Part shown: one piece after another, positions 17,577 to 26,432 of the stretch
How positions within the stretch are numbered: position 1 is the first letter of the stretch
How the letters are laid out: every line of letters starts with the position of its first letter
Assembly (NCBI RefSeq): GCF_031451695.1
Contig: NZ_JARWAM010000013.1
Coordinates: forward strand, 1 to 64,000
Direction of reading: 5' to 3'
DNA length: 64,000 bases
Source: Franzmannia qiaohouensis
GTDB taxonomy: Bacteria; Pseudomonadota; Gammaproteobacteria; Pseudomonadales; Halomonadaceae
Position numbers and translations under genes: made by a program
Notes under the pieces: model-generated
Seen by the model: the letters and a program-made list of their open reading frames with translations, nothing else
Told to the model about the DNA's origin: nothing
Databases searched by the model: none

Positions 17577-18641
17577 ATGAGCCAGACCCACGCCTATGCC
17601 GCCTACGCCGGCGACCAGCCGCTCGCCCCCTTCACCTTCGAGCGCCGCGCCCCGCGCCCCGACGACGTGGCCATCGAGATCCTCTACTGCGGCGTCTGCC
17701 ACAGTGACCTGCACTTCGCCCGCAACGACTGGGGCATGACCACCTTCCCCCTCGTGCCCGGCCACGAGATCGTCGGCCGCGTCACCGCGGTGGGCAACGC
17801 GGTGACCCAGTTCAAGGCCGGCGACCTGGTCGGGGTGGGCTGCATGGTCGACTCCTGCCACCACTGCCAGGCCTGCGAGGACGGCGTCGAGCAGTTCTGC
17901 CTCAACGGCTTCACCATGACCTACGGCAGCGAAGATCGCCAGGACGGCACCCTGACCCAGGGCGGCTACTCCGACAGCATCGTGGTCAGCGAGCACTTCG
18001 TGCTGCGCATGCCCGAGGGGCTCGACCCGGCCGCCGCGGCCCCCATCCTGTGTGCCGGCATCACCACCTACTCGCCGCTGCGCAAGCACGGCGTCGGCGC
18101 CGGCCACAAGATCGGTGTGATCGGCATGGGTGGTCTCGGTCATATGGGCGTCAAGCTGGCCAAGGCGCTGGGCGCCGAAGTCACGGTATTCACCCGTTCA
18201 GAGGCCAAGGTCGAGGAAGCCAAGCGCAACGGTGCCGACCATGTGGTGGTCTCCGGCAACCCGGCGCAGATGGAGGCCGTGGCCGAGACCTTCGACTTCA
18301 TGCTCGACACCGTGCCGGTGCAGCACGACCTCAACCCCTACCTGGCGGCGCTCAAGTACGATGGCACCCATATCCTGGTGGGACTGCTCGATCCCATCGA
18401 GCCCGCCATCGAGGGCTTCAACCTGGTGTTCAAGCGCCGCGTGCTGGCCGGCTCGCTGATCGGCGGCATCGCCGAGACCCAGGAGCTGCTCGACTTCTGC
18501 GCCGAGCACGGCATCACCTGCGATATCGAGATGCTCGATATCCACAATATCAACGCGGCCTACGAGCGCATGGAGAAGGGCGACGTGCGCTACCGCTTCG
18601 TCATCGACATGGCCACCCTGAAGGCTGATCAAGCCGCCTGA
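17577..18641 (+). CDS. NADP-dependent alcohol/aldehyde dehydrogenase, YahK/cinnamyl type
   Basis: A 354-residue zinc dehydrogenase close to YahK and AdhC. These reduce aldehydes to alcohols with NADPH. Catalytic zinc ligands are in CGVCHSDL and GHEIVG. The structural zinc loop is present with four cysteines (CMVDSCHHCQACEDGVEQFC). The nucleotide loop is GMGGLGHMG near residue 185, and TRSEAK afterwards fits NADP binding. ATG 17577 has GAGGAG six bases upstream. It is divergent from a YqhC-like regulator, which suggests aldehyde-inducible expression. Confidence 0.9.
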   Translation: MSQTHAYAAYAGDQPLAPFTFERRAPRPDDVAIEILYCGVCHSDLHFARNDWGMTTFPLVPGHEIVGRVTAVGNAVTQFKAGDLVGVGCMVDSCHHCQACEDGVEQFCLNGFTMTYGSEDRQDGTLTQGGYSDSIVVSEHFVLRMPEGLDPAAAAPILCAGITTYSPLRKHGVGAGHKIGVIGMGGLGHMGVKLAKALGAEVTVFTRSEAKVEEAKRNGADHVVVSGNPAQMEAVAETFDFMLDTVPVQHDLNPYLAALKYDGTHILVGLLDPIEPAIEGFNLVFKRRVLAGSLIGGIAETQELLDFCAEHGITCDIEMLDIHNINAAYERMEKGDVRYRFVIDMATLKADQAA

Positions 18642-18652
18642 ACGGGCCAAGC

Positions 18653-18678
18653 GATGCCCGGCAATGAGCGCGGGCATC
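18653..18678. terminator. Hairpin after the aldehyde reductase gene
   Basis: GATGCCCG (18653-18660) and CGGGCATC (18671-18678) form an 8-base perfect stem with a 10-base loop, 11 bases after the dehydrogenase stop and before the molybdenum hydroxylase operon. There is no T-tract, so termination is only possible. Confidence 0.38.
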
Positions 18679-18747
18679 GACTACCCTTGCCAGGACATGC
18701 GCATTAGCGCAGACCCACACAATAACGACGCTGTAAGGAGATAGCGC

Positions 18748-19215
18748 ATGATCACCCTGACAATCAACGGTCAGCAGCACGAGCTCGACGTGCCCGACCA
18801 GATGCCCCTGCTGTGGGCGCTGCGCGATGTGGCGCGGCTCACCGGCACCAAGTTCGGTTGCGGTATCGCCCAGTGCGGCGCCTGCACCGTGCATCTCGAC
18901 GGCGAGGCGGTGCGCTCCTGCGTCACACCGGTATCCCAGGCCCAGGATCGCGACGTCACCACCATCGAAGGCATCGCCGATGACGCCGTTGGCAGCCGCG
19001 TACAGCAGGCCTGGCTCGAGCTCGGCGTCGCCCAGTGCGGCTACTGCCAGAGCGGCCAGATCATGGGCGCCTCGGCCCTGCTCAAGCAGACGCCGTCACC
19101 CAGCGACGCACAGATCGTCGAGGCCATGGACGGCAACCTGTGCCGCTGCGGTACCTACTCGCGTATCCGCCAGGCGATCCAGCGCGCCGCCGAGCATGGG
19201 GAGCAGCAGGCATGA
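18748..19215 (+). CDS. iorA: (2Fe-2S) small subunit of a molybdenum hydroxylase, IorA type
   Basis: A 155-residue electron-transfer subunit with two [2Fe-2S] clusters. The plant-type cluster cysteines are in CGIAQCGACTVHL plus a further RSC. The second set is CGYCQSGQIM and NLCRCGTYSRIR. It partners the following large subunit, which it overlaps by four bases (ATGA). GTAAGGAG precedes the ATG. It has no signal peptide of its own, so it is expected to be exported folded together with the Tat-tagged large subunit. Confidence 0.92.
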   Translation: MITLTINGQQHELDVPDQMPLLWALRDVARLTGTKFGCGIAQCGACTVHLDGEAVRSCVTPVSQAQDRDVTTIEGIADDAVGSRVQQAWLELGVAQCGYCQSGQIMGASALLKQTPSPSDAQIVEAMDGNLCRCGTYSRIRQAIQRAAEHGEQQA

Positions 19216-21530
19216 CGACCCTCAACAACACGCTGCTACTGGCCAACGTCAGCCGTCGCCACTTCCTCAAGGGCCTGGCCGCCGGCGGCGCCCTGGTCAT
19301 CGCCGCCCGCTGGGCGCCGCTAAGCGCCGACGAGCAGACAAGCTATGGCGCCGAGGCCATGCCCCACGGCTGGGTCGACGACCCCAACGTCTTTATCCGC
19401 ATCGACGAGGATGGCACGGTCAGCGTGGTCAACCACCGCGCCGAGATGGGCCAGGGCATCCGCACCAGCCTGGTGATGGTCGCCGCCGATGAGCTGGGCG
19501 CCGACTGGCAGCGAGTGCGGGTCGAACAGGCCCCGGGCGACGAGCAGACCTACGGCAACCAGAACACCGACGGTTCGCGCAGCATGCGCCACTCCTTCGA
19601 CCCCATGCGCCGCGCCGGTGCCGCGGCGCGCCAGATGCTCGAACAGGCCGCCGCCGAGCAGTGGGAAGTACCCATTGATGAGTGCCAGGCCGGCGTGCAT
19701 GTGATCGTTCACACCCCCAGCGGCCGCGAACTCGGCTTCGGCGAGCTGGCCGCCGCGGCCAGCCAGCTGGCGGTGCCGGAACGCGACAGCCTGACGCTCA
19801 AGCCCCGCGACGCGTGGCGCTACATCGGCCGTGACAATGTCCGCGACGACGCGCCGCTGGCCATCGACGGCGAGGATATCGTCACCGGCCGCGCCCACTA
19901 CGGCGCCGACGTGCACCTCGACGACATGCTCTATGCGGTAATCGCCCGGCCGCCGGTCTACGGCGCGCAGCTCGCCAGCGTCGACGACTCGGCGGCACTC
20001 GACGTCCCGGGTGTGGTGCGCGTGATCAAGGTGCCGGGAACCGGGCAACCGGGCGGCTTCGCCCCGCTGGGCGGGGTGGCGGTACTCGCCGAGAACACCT
20101 GGGCGGCGATCCAGGGCCGCGATGCGCTCGAGATCGAGTGGGACCTGGACGTCGCCGGCGACAACGCCGACTACAGCAGCCCTGCCTACCGCGAGGCGTT
20201 GGAACAGGCCGCCACCGAAGCCGGCCGCGTGATTCGCGAGCGTGGCGATGTCGACGCCGCCCTGGACGACGCCGAGCAGCGCCTCGAGGCGACCTACTAT
20301 ATGCCGCACATGGCCCAGGCCCCCATCGAACCGCCCGTGGCGCTGGCCCGGCTGGTCGACGACAAGGCCGAGGTGTGGGCGCCGGTGCAGCATCCCCAGG
20401 CCGCCCGGGAGGGCGTCGCCGAGCAGCTCGGCATCCCGCTCGAGGATGTCACCATCAACGCGACCCTGCTGGGCGGCGGCTTCGGTCGCAAGTCCAAGCC
20501 CGACTTCATTCTCGAGGCCAGCTACCTGAGCCAGGCGCTGGACGGCCGCCCGGTGCGCGTGCAGTGGACCCGCGAAGACGACCTTCACCACGCCTACTTC
20601 CACGCCGTCTCGGTGGACCGCCTTGAGGCCGGCCTCGACGGCGAGGGCAAGGCGCTGGGCTGGCGTCACCGCACCCTCTCGCCGAGCATCGCCTCGCTGT
20701 TTGCCCCCGACCCGGAGCACAAGCAGGACTTCGAGCTCGGCATGGGCTTCACCCCGGTGCCCTTCGATATTCCCGCCATGCGCCTGGAGAACCCCGACGC
20801 CTCGGCGCATGTGCGCATCGGCTGGTTCCGCGCCGTCTACAACCTGCCCCACGCCTTCGCCATCCAGAGCTTCGCCGCCGAGATGGCCGATGCCGCGGGC
20901 CGCGATCATCGCGACTATCTGCTCGAGCTGCTGGGGCCGGCGCGCCAGATCGACCCGCGCGACGTCAACGACACCTGGAACTACGGCGAAGACCCCGACC
21001 GCTACCCCATCGATATCGGCCGCCTGCGCGGGGTGATCGAGCGCGCCACCGAGGCGGCCGAGTGGCAGCGTGAGCGCCCCGCGGGTCGCGGCCTGGGGCT
21101 GGCCGTGCACCACAGCTTCGCCGCCTACGCCGCGGTGGTGTTCGACGTGGAGGTCAACGACGACGGAGACGTGACGATTCATAGCGCCGATATCGCCTTC
21201 GACTGCGGACCGCAGATCAATCCGGAGCGCATTCGTTCACAGATGGAAGGCTCGTGCATCATGGGCATCGGTATCGCCCTGCACAGCGAGATCAGCGCCG
21301 ATCAGGGTCGCATCGAGCAGGACAACTTCCACCAATTCCAGATTCCGCGCCTCTCCCACACCCCCCGCGAGATCCGCGTGCACCTGATCAACGACGACCC
21401 CGAGATACCGCTGGGCGGCGTCGGCGAACCAGGCCTGCCGCCGGTGGCACCGGCGCTGTGCAATGCGATCTTCGCCGCCACCGGCAAGCGTATCCGCCGT
21501 CTGCCGGTCGGCGATCAGCTGGCGGGGTGA
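19212..21530 (+). CDS. iorB: Molybdopterin-dependent hydroxylase large subunit, IorB type, Tat-exported
   Basis: A 772-residue catalytic subunit of the xanthine oxidase family, resembling the beta subunit of isoquinoline 1-oxidoreductase. These enzymes hydroxylate N-heterocycles or oxidise aldehydes. A twin-arginine motif, SRRHFLKG, lies at residues 14-21 with a hydrophobic stretch after it. Cofactor-binding segments include HRAEMGQGIRTSL and GGGFGRKSKPDF. The catalytic glutamate is near the C-terminus in GGVGEPGLPP. No FAD subunit lies nearby, so electrons probably go to a periplasmic cytochrome. The substrate cannot be read from sequence. XdhC and MocA follow in the same operon. Confidence 0.91.
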   Translation: MTTLNNTLLLANVSRRHFLKGLAAGGALVIAARWAPLSADEQTSYGAEAMPHGWVDDPNVFIRIDEDGTVSVVNHRAEMGQGIRTSLVMVAADELGADWQRVRVEQAPGDEQTYGNQNTDGSRSMRHSFDPMRRAGAAARQMLEQAAAEQWEVPIDECQAGVHVIVHTPSGRELGFGELAAAASQLAVPERDSLTLKPRDAWRYIGRDNVRDDAPLAIDGEDIVTGRAHYGADVHLDDMLYAVIARPPVYGAQLASVDDSAALDVPGVVRVIKVPGTGQPGGFAPLGGVAVLAENTWAAIQGRDALEIEWDLDVAGDNADYSSPAYREALEQAATEAGRVIRERGDVDAALDDAEQRLEATYYMPHMAQAPIEPPVALARLVDDKAEVWAPVQHPQAAREGVAEQLGIPLEDVTINATLLGGGFGRKSKPDFILEASYLSQALDGRPVRVQWTREDDLHHAYFHAVSVDRLEAGLDGEGKALGWRHRTLSPSIASLFAPDPEHKQDFELGMGFTPVPFDIPAMRLENPDASAHVRIGWFRAVYNLPHAFAIQSFAAEMADAAGRDHRDYLLELLGPARQIDPRDVNDTWNYGEDPDRYPIDIGRLRGVIERATEAAEWQRERPAGRGLGLAVHHSFAAYAAVVFDVEVNDDGDVTIHSADIAFDCGPQINPERIRSQMEGSCIMGIGIALHSEISADQGRIEQDNFHQFQIPRLSHTPREIRVHLINDDPEIPLGGVGEPGLPPVAPALCNAIFAATGKRIRRLPVGDQLAG

Positions 21531-21532
21531 GC

Positions 21533-22516
21533 ATGCAGCACCTCGACCTGCAGGTGATCGAGCGGGCCCTGGGTTGGGCCCGCGATGGCGAAAGCGTGTG
21601 GCTGTGCACGGTGCTGGCCACCTATGGCTCGTCGCCCCGCGCGCCGGGGGCGCTGCTGGCGGTGTGCGGCGACGGCCGGCAGGTCGGCTCGCTGTCCGGG
21701 GGCTGCGTCGAGGAGGACTTCCTCGAACGCCTGCAGCGCGGTGAGTTCGACTCAGCCGTGACCACCCTGCGCTACGGCGGGGGCAGCGGCAGCGTCGATG
21801 CCCCCGGCGTCAGCCTGCCGTGTGGCGGCACCCTCGACGTGCTGGTCGAGCGCCTGGCAGCGGACGCCGAGACCCTGGTCCATCTGGAGGTATTCCACGC
21901 CACGCTGCTCGGGCAGCGCGGGCTACTGCGCTGCGTCGATCTCGACTCCGGACGCAGGCACTTCCTCAGCGATGACGGCACCGGGCCGAGGGTGGTACGC
22001 GACCCGCAGCGGCGCACGGTCCAGCTGCGCATCGGCCCCGCGGCGCGGCTGATCATCGCCGGCATCTCACCGGTCTCGGAGGCCTGCGCCCGGTTTGCTC
22101 TGAGCCTCGGCTTCGAAGTGATTGTGTGCGACCCCCGTGACGAGCAGCATCGCGACATCGAGCTCGACGGGGTCGAACTGCAGCGGGTGCTGCCGTCGCA
22201 GTTCATCGCCTCTGGCGCCTGCCATGCGGCCACCGCCGTCGTCGCCCTGACCCATGACCCGCGTATCGACGACCTGGCGATGATCGAAGCGGTGCGCACG
22301 CCGGCGTTCTATATCGGCGTGATGGGCTCGCGGCGCACTTCTGACGCGCGCGCCGAGCGCCTGCGCCGTTCCGGCGGTCTCAGCGACGAGGAGGTTGCCC
22401 GCCTGCACATGCCCATCGGCCTCGACCTGGGCAGCAAGGCACCCGCCGAGATCGCCCTGGCGGTGATGGCCGATATCCTGCGCGTGCAGCGCGGCAAGGC
22501 CCGCGATGAGCTATGA
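21533..22516 (+). CDS. xdhC: XdhC/CoxI-family molybdenum cofactor insertion chaperone
   Basis: A 327-residue protein that binds molybdenum cofactor and helps sulfurate it and insert it into xanthine oxidase-type enzymes. N-terminal XdhC/CoxI domain: GSSPRAPGALLAV and GSLSGGCVEEDF. The C-terminal Rossmann-like domain holds YIGVMGSRRTSDAR and MPIGLDLGSKAPAEIALA. The ATG lies two bases after the large-subunit stop. The next gene overlaps its end by 11 bases. Confidence 0.91.
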   Translation: MQHLDLQVIERALGWARDGESVWLCTVLATYGSSPRAPGALLAVCGDGRQVGSLSGGCVEEDFLERLQRGEFDSAVTTLRYGGGSGSVDAPGVSLPCGGTLDVLVERLAADAETLVHLEVFHATLLGQRGLLRCVDLDSGRRHFLSDDGTGPRVVRDPQRRTVQLRIGPAARLIIAGISPVSEACARFALSLGFEVIVCDPRDEQHRDIELDGVELQRVLPSQFIASGACHAATAVVALTHDPRIDDLAMIEAVRTPAFYIGVMGSRRTSDARAERLRRSGGLSDEEVARLHMPIGLDLGSKAPAEIALAVMADILRVQRGKARDEL

Positions 22517-23144
22517 GATGAACGGTGAGTCGCCCCGCGCCAACGCCTGCGTGGCGATCATCATGGCCGCCGGCTATTCGCGGCGTTTCGGCGCCCATGA
22601 CAAGCGCAGCGCTCCTCTGACAGGTGAACAGACTCTGCTGGCCGCGACCCTGGCGCGTGCTCAACAGGCCTTTGCCCTGCTGCGGGTGGTGCTGCGCGAA
22701 GACGACGACCCGCACGCCCTGGGGCTAGCCGCGACCACGCCGATCATCCGCGCTCCCCGCGCCGAGCGCGGCCTGGGCGCGAGTCTCGGCGATGCCATCG
22801 CCGCGCTTGGCCGCGACCCCGAACTGGCCGACGTTGCCGCCGCCGCCGTACTGCTCGGCGATATGCCGGCGATCTCCCCCGCCACGCTGAGGCGCCTGCA
22901 GGACCACGCCGATGCCGCAACGATTCTGCGCCCCTGCCATGCCGGCCGACCCGGCCATCCGGTGATTTTTGGCCGGGAGATGTGGTCCGAGCTGGCATCG
23001 CTGGACGGCGACCAAGGCGCCCGCGAGATCATTCGCCGTCACCGCCACTGCTATCGGGAGATCGCCGTCGAGGATGGCGGGGTCTGTCGGGATATCGACA
23101 CCCCCGCCGAGCTGGAGGGCTTCATGGGGCAAGCTCGCCGCTAA
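22506..23144 (+). CDS. mocA: MocA-like molybdenum cofactor cytidylyltransferase
   Basis: A 212-residue nucleotidyltransferase that should add CMP to the molybdenum cofactor, giving the dinucleotide form used by this enzyme family. The nucleotide loop is a variant IIMAAGYSRRFGAHDKR near residue 18, followed by GLGASLGDAI and the metal-binding LLGDMPAI. The end LRPCHAGRPGHPVIF is characteristic of MocA/MobA relatives. It overlaps xdhC by 11 bases; a second ATG four codons on (22518) would place it just after the xdhC stop. Confidence 0.88.
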   Translation: MSYEMNGESPRANACVAIIMAAGYSRRFGAHDKRSAPLTGEQTLLAATLARAQQAFALLRVVLREDDDPHALGLAATTPIIRAPRAERGLGASLGDAIAALGRDPELADVAAAAVLLGDMPAISPATLRRLQDHADAATILRPCHAGRPGHPVIFGREMWSELASLDGDQGAREIIRRHRHCYREIAVEDGGVCRDIDTPAELEGFMGQARR

Positions 23145-23158
23145 GCGATGTGCTCCGA

Positions 23159-23932
23159 TCAGAAGTTCGGCTTGCGCTTGTCGACGAAGGCGCCCATGCC
23201 TTCGCGCTGCTCGTAGCCGGCAAAGGCCAGGGCAAACAGTCCTGTTTCCAGCGCCAGGGCGCTGTCGAGGTCCTGGTCGTGGCCGTCGTGGACCGCCTGC
23301 TTGGCGCCACGCACCGCCTGGGGACCGTTGCCGCCGAGCTGCTTAGCGAGCCGTCCGACGTAGGCGTCGAGCTCGGCCTGGGGCAGCACCTGGTTGACCA
23401 GGCCGATGCGCAGCGCCTCCTGGGCGTCGATCTTGCGCCCGGTGGTGACCAGGTCCAGCGCCATGGCCGGGCCGACCCGGCGCGGCAGGCGCTGGGTACC
23501 GCCGAAGCCAGGGATCACCCCCAGCGCCACCTCGGGCTGGCCGAAGATGGCGTTGTCGCTGGCCACCGCCCAGTCGCAGGCTAGCGCCAGCTCGCAACCA
23601 CCGCCGAGGCAGAAGCCGTTGACCAGCGCCACCACCGGCACCGGCAGTGCTTCCAGCCGCTTCAGCGTGGCCAGGCCGCGCTGGGCGAAGTCCCGCGCCT
23701 GGGCGGCGCTTAGCTCGCGCATCTCGGTAATATCGGCCCCCGCCACGAAGGCCTTGTCGCCGGCACCGGTGATCACTACCCCGCGCAGGCCGGGCTCCGC
23801 CTCTAGTGCATCGAGCTCGGCGGCCAGGGCGTCGAGCACCGCGCTGTTGAGCGCGTTCAGCGCCTTGGGCCGATTGACGGTCAGGCAGACGAGGCCGTGG
23901 CGTTCGCTGCGTTCGATCAGGTTATCGCTCAT
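23159..23932 (-). CDS. Enoyl-CoA hydratase (crotonase family)
   Basis: A 257-residue crotonase-fold enzyme that hydrates 2-enoyl-CoA to 3-hydroxyacyl-CoA. The oxyanion-hole region FVAGADITEM is present. Both catalytic glutamates are visible: GGGCELALA and FGQPEVALGVIPGFGGTQRL. ATG 23932 follows GGAG; the in-frame start four codons upstream would overlap the preceding gene's stop. It lies 12 bases after the 3-hydroxyacyl-CoA dehydrogenase stop, so the pair can carry out two consecutive beta-oxidation-type steps. Confidence 0.92.
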   Translation of the reverse strand: MSDNLIERSERHGLVCLTVNRPKALNALNSAVLDALAAELDALEAEPGLRGVVITGAGDKAFVAGADITEMRELSAAQARDFAQRGLATLKRLEALPVPVVALVNGFCLGGGCELALACDWAVASDNAIFGQPEVALGVIPGFGGTQRLPRRVGPAMALDLVTTGRKIDAQEALRIGLVNQVLPQAELDAYVGRLAKQLGGNGPQAVRGAKQAVHDGHDQDLDSALALETGLFALAFAGYEQREGMGAFVDKRKPNF

Positions 23933-23944
23933 CACTCGCTCCAC

Positions 23945-24793
23945 TCAGTCGTAGACGTGGAAACCGCGGCCGCTCTTGCGGCCCAGATAACCGGCGGCGA
24001 CCATGCGCCGGAGCAGCGGGCAGGGGCGGTACTTGGGATCGCCGAAGCCCTGCTGCAGCACCTCCATGATCGCCAGGCAGACGTCGAGGCCGATCAGGTC
24101 GGCAAGCTGCAGCGGTCCCATGGGATGGGCGGCGCCGAGTTTCATGCTGGCGTCGATATCGTCGGCGCTGGCCACGCCCTCCTGGAGCAGGAAGGCGGCC
24201 TCGTTGATCATCGGCACCAGCAGGCGATTGACGGCAAACCCCGGGGCGTCGGCGATCAGCACCGCGGTCTTGCCGAGGCGCTCGGCGAGGTCCTGCACCG
24301 CCTCGACGGTGGCATCCGAGGTCTGTTCGGCGCGAATTACCTCGACCAGCTTGAGAACCGGCACCGGATTGAAGAAGTGCATGCCGACCACCCGCTCGGG
24401 GCGTTCGCAGACCGCCGCCAGCCGGGTCAGCGACAGTGACGAGGTGTTGGAGGCAAGGATGGCATCCGGCGCCAGGGCGTCGAGGTCACGGAACAGGCGC
24501 TCCTTGAGCTCGGGATCCTCCGGCGCCGCCTCGATGATCACCTGGCAGCCGGCCAGGCCATCCAGCTGGGTCGTGCTGGTCAGCCGCGCCAGGGCCGCCT
24601 GGCGCTCGGCGTCATCGAGCTTCTCCTTGTCGACCAGCTTGGCCAGGCGCTTGTCGATGGCCGCCTGGCCGCGTTCGAGGGACGCCTCGACAACATCACA
24701 CAGCACCACCTGGAAACCGCTGGCAATGGCCACCTGGGCAATGCCCTGGCCCATGGTGCCGGCGCCGACCACGCCGATCGTCAATTCACTCAT
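23945..24793 (-). CDS. 3-hydroxybutyryl-CoA dehydrogenase
   Basis: A 282-residue NAD(P)-dependent dehydrogenase. The Rossmann motif is VVGAGTMGQGIA at residues 8-19. The catalytic His-Glu pair and nearby motif are in VVGMHFFNPVPVLKLVEVI. The C-terminal half contains DAPGFAVNRLLVPMINEA and MKLGAAHPMGPLQLADLIGLD. It interconverts acetoacetyl-CoA and 3-hydroxybutyryl-CoA. With the crotonase just downstream it suits catabolism of short-chain or phenylacetate-type acyl-CoAs. Confidence 0.94.
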   Translation of the reverse strand: MSELTIGVVGAGTMGQGIAQVAIASGFQVVLCDVVEASLERGQAAIDKRLAKLVDKEKLDDAERQAALARLTSTTQLDGLAGCQVIIEAAPEDPELKERLFRDLDALAPDAILASNTSSLSLTRLAAVCERPERVVGMHFFNPVPVLKLVEVIRAEQTSDATVEAVQDLAERLGKTAVLIADAPGFAVNRLLVPMINEAAFLLQEGVASADDIDASMKLGAAHPMGPLQLADLIGLDVCLAIMEVLQQGFGDPKYRPCPLLRRMVAAGYLGRKSGRGFHVYD

Positions 24794-24860
24794 CGCTCGC
24801 TCCTGTTGCGCTGCACATAAGGCCTATACGGTGCCTGGCAAGCGCCACCACGGCAAGCCA

Positions 24861-26255
24861 TTAGCCGCGCGACGGTGAGTCATCACCATGCGGGCCGGCT
24901 TCGGCGTCGACGTCGAAGTAGTCGATGTGCGCGGCGTCTTCACGCGGCGGACCGACCAGCGGTTCGGCCACCTCGACATCGGGCACCACCGCCGAGAGAT
25001 CCTCGGCGTGCTCGTGCTCGATGGCGCCCTGCATCAGTTCCTCGGTCACCCCCAGCTCGGCACCCACCGAGGTCATCGGCGTGCTCGGCGCGAACGGCGC
25101 CACCGGCAGCGGCGCCGGGCGCACGCTGCGACGCCAGACAAAGAACGCCACCAGCATCAGCCCCAGTGCGCCCAGCGACCAGAACAGGCCGCCGTCGCCC
25201 ACAGCGCTCATCACCGGCGTGATCAGCGGCGGGCTGAGCGTCGAGCCGATGGCGTTGATCAGCAGCAGGCCCTGGCTCATGCGCACCAGCGCGCCGGCCG
25301 GGGCGCGGTCGGCGGCGTGGCTCACTGCCACCGGGTAGAGCGCGAACACCCCACCGCCGAGCAGGAACAGCAGACCGGCCAGCAGCCAGGTATTGAGCGG
25401 CAGCCACAGCATGCCGGCCGAAATCACCACACAGAAGGCGCCGATCAGGATCAGCACCTGCTGGCGATCGTGACGATCCGACCAGCGGCCAATGGGGTAC
25501 TGCAGCAGCATCGCACCCACTACCACCACTGCCATCATCTGGCCTATCTGGTTGACCGACAGGCCCACCCGCTGCAGATAGAGCGGCAGCAGGCTGTAGA
25601 TCGCCGCCACCAGCAGGCCCGAGCCGAAGCTGCCCACGACGCCAGTAGGAGTAACGGTGATCAGCCGCCACGGCGACAGCGGCTCGGCGTGCTCGATCAA
25701 CGGCGAGACCCGCGGGATCATCGCCATAGGCAGCACCGAGAGTGCCGCCAGCATGCCGATCACCATGAACGGCTGGGTGACCCCGGCGGCGTCGGTGACC
25801 CCGAGCAGCAGCTGGCCAATGGCGCCAGCGGCGTAGAGCGAGATCATGTACATCGCCAGCAGCCGGCCGCGCACCTTCTGGTCGCCGGAGGTCAGCAGCC
25901 AGCTCTCGATGACCAGATAGACGCCCACCGTGGCCCAGCCACCGATCAGGCGCAGCAAGAACCAAGCGTAGGCATCCAGCCACAGCCCCTGCAGCAGCAC
26001 GGTGACCGCGACGATGGAAGCAAAGCAGCCGTAGGCGCGGATATGGCCAATGCGCAATAGCAGCCGGTCGTTGAACACCGCGCCCAGCGCCAGGCCGATG
26101 AAGTAGGCCGAGGAGACCCAGCCGATGACCACCGGCGAGTAGCCGGCATCATCGAGACGCAGGGTGATCAGGGTGGCGAGGAAGCCGTTACCGATACCGA
26201 GGATGAACAACCCCAGCAGCGGCGCCAGCGCCATAGAGAGTAGTTGCCGCGACAT
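24861..26255 (-). CDS. MFS transporter with acidic cytoplasmic tail (YcaD-like)
   Basis: A 464-residue major facilitator with twelve predicted membrane segments, starting MSRQLLSMALAPLLG. Segments such as GYSPVVIGWVSSAYFIGLALG and YPIGRWSDRHDRQQVL show the MFS loop 2-3 and 8-9 signatures. Residues about 400-464 form an unusual acidic, soluble tail (ending GPHGDDSPSRG). ATG 26255 is preferred to the start 19 codons upstream because it sits directly before the first membrane segment. Substrate unknown. Confidence 0.87.
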   Translation of the reverse strand: MSRQLLSMALAPLLGLFILGIGNGFLATLITLRLDDAGYSPVVIGWVSSAYFIGLALGAVFNDRLLLRIGHIRAYGCFASIVAVTVLLQGLWLDAYAWFLLRLIGGWATVGVYLVIESWLLTSGDQKVRGRLLAMYMISLYAAGAIGQLLLGVTDAAGVTQPFMVIGMLAALSVLPMAMIPRVSPLIEHAEPLSPWRLITVTPTGVVGSFGSGLLVAAIYSLLPLYLQRVGLSVNQIGQMMAVVVVGAMLLQYPIGRWSDRHDRQQVLILIGAFCVVISAGMLWLPLNTWLLAGLLFLLGGGVFALYPVAVSHAADRAPAGALVRMSQGLLLINAIGSTLSPPLITPVMSAVGDGGLFWSLGALGLMLVAFFVWRRSVRPAPLPVAPFAPSTPMTSVGAELGVTEELMQGAIEHEHAEDLSAVVPDVEVAEPLVGPPREDAAHIDYFDVDAEAGPHGDDSPSRG

Positions 26256-26394
26256 GAATTCAGCCTCACAGGCATGAGAATCGACAGGAAAAAGCGTGGC
26301 AGAGATTGCCAATGAATGCCTGCCGGGTCAGCCGTATGCAGGGAGACGCGGGGAATATACACCCGGCCATAGAGAAGTCAATGGCTGTTTAGAA

Positions 26395-26411
26395 GCCGCT
26401 CATCGAGCGGC
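26395..26411 (-). terminator. Hairpin downstream of the BCCT gene
   Basis: On the minus strand the stem GCCGCT / AGCGGC (26406-26411 and 26395-26400, five-base loop) lies just after the BCCT stop and is followed by TTCT. A weak intrinsic terminator is plausible. The rest of the gap to the MFS start holds no gene. Confidence 0.4.
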
Positions 26412-26432
26412 CCCCTGGGCATGGCTTAGCGC

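Noticed and set aside
19320..21182. 620-codon minus-strand reading frame opposite iorB
   Set aside because: Antisense to a clear molybdenum hydroxylase; no domain or ribosome site. It is open only because the GC-rich sense gene rarely uses TTA, CTA or TCA.
24888..26060. 390-codon plus-strand frame opposite the MFS gene
   Set aside because: His/Gln/Arg-rich antisense product typical of GC-rich membrane-protein genes; no start signal.
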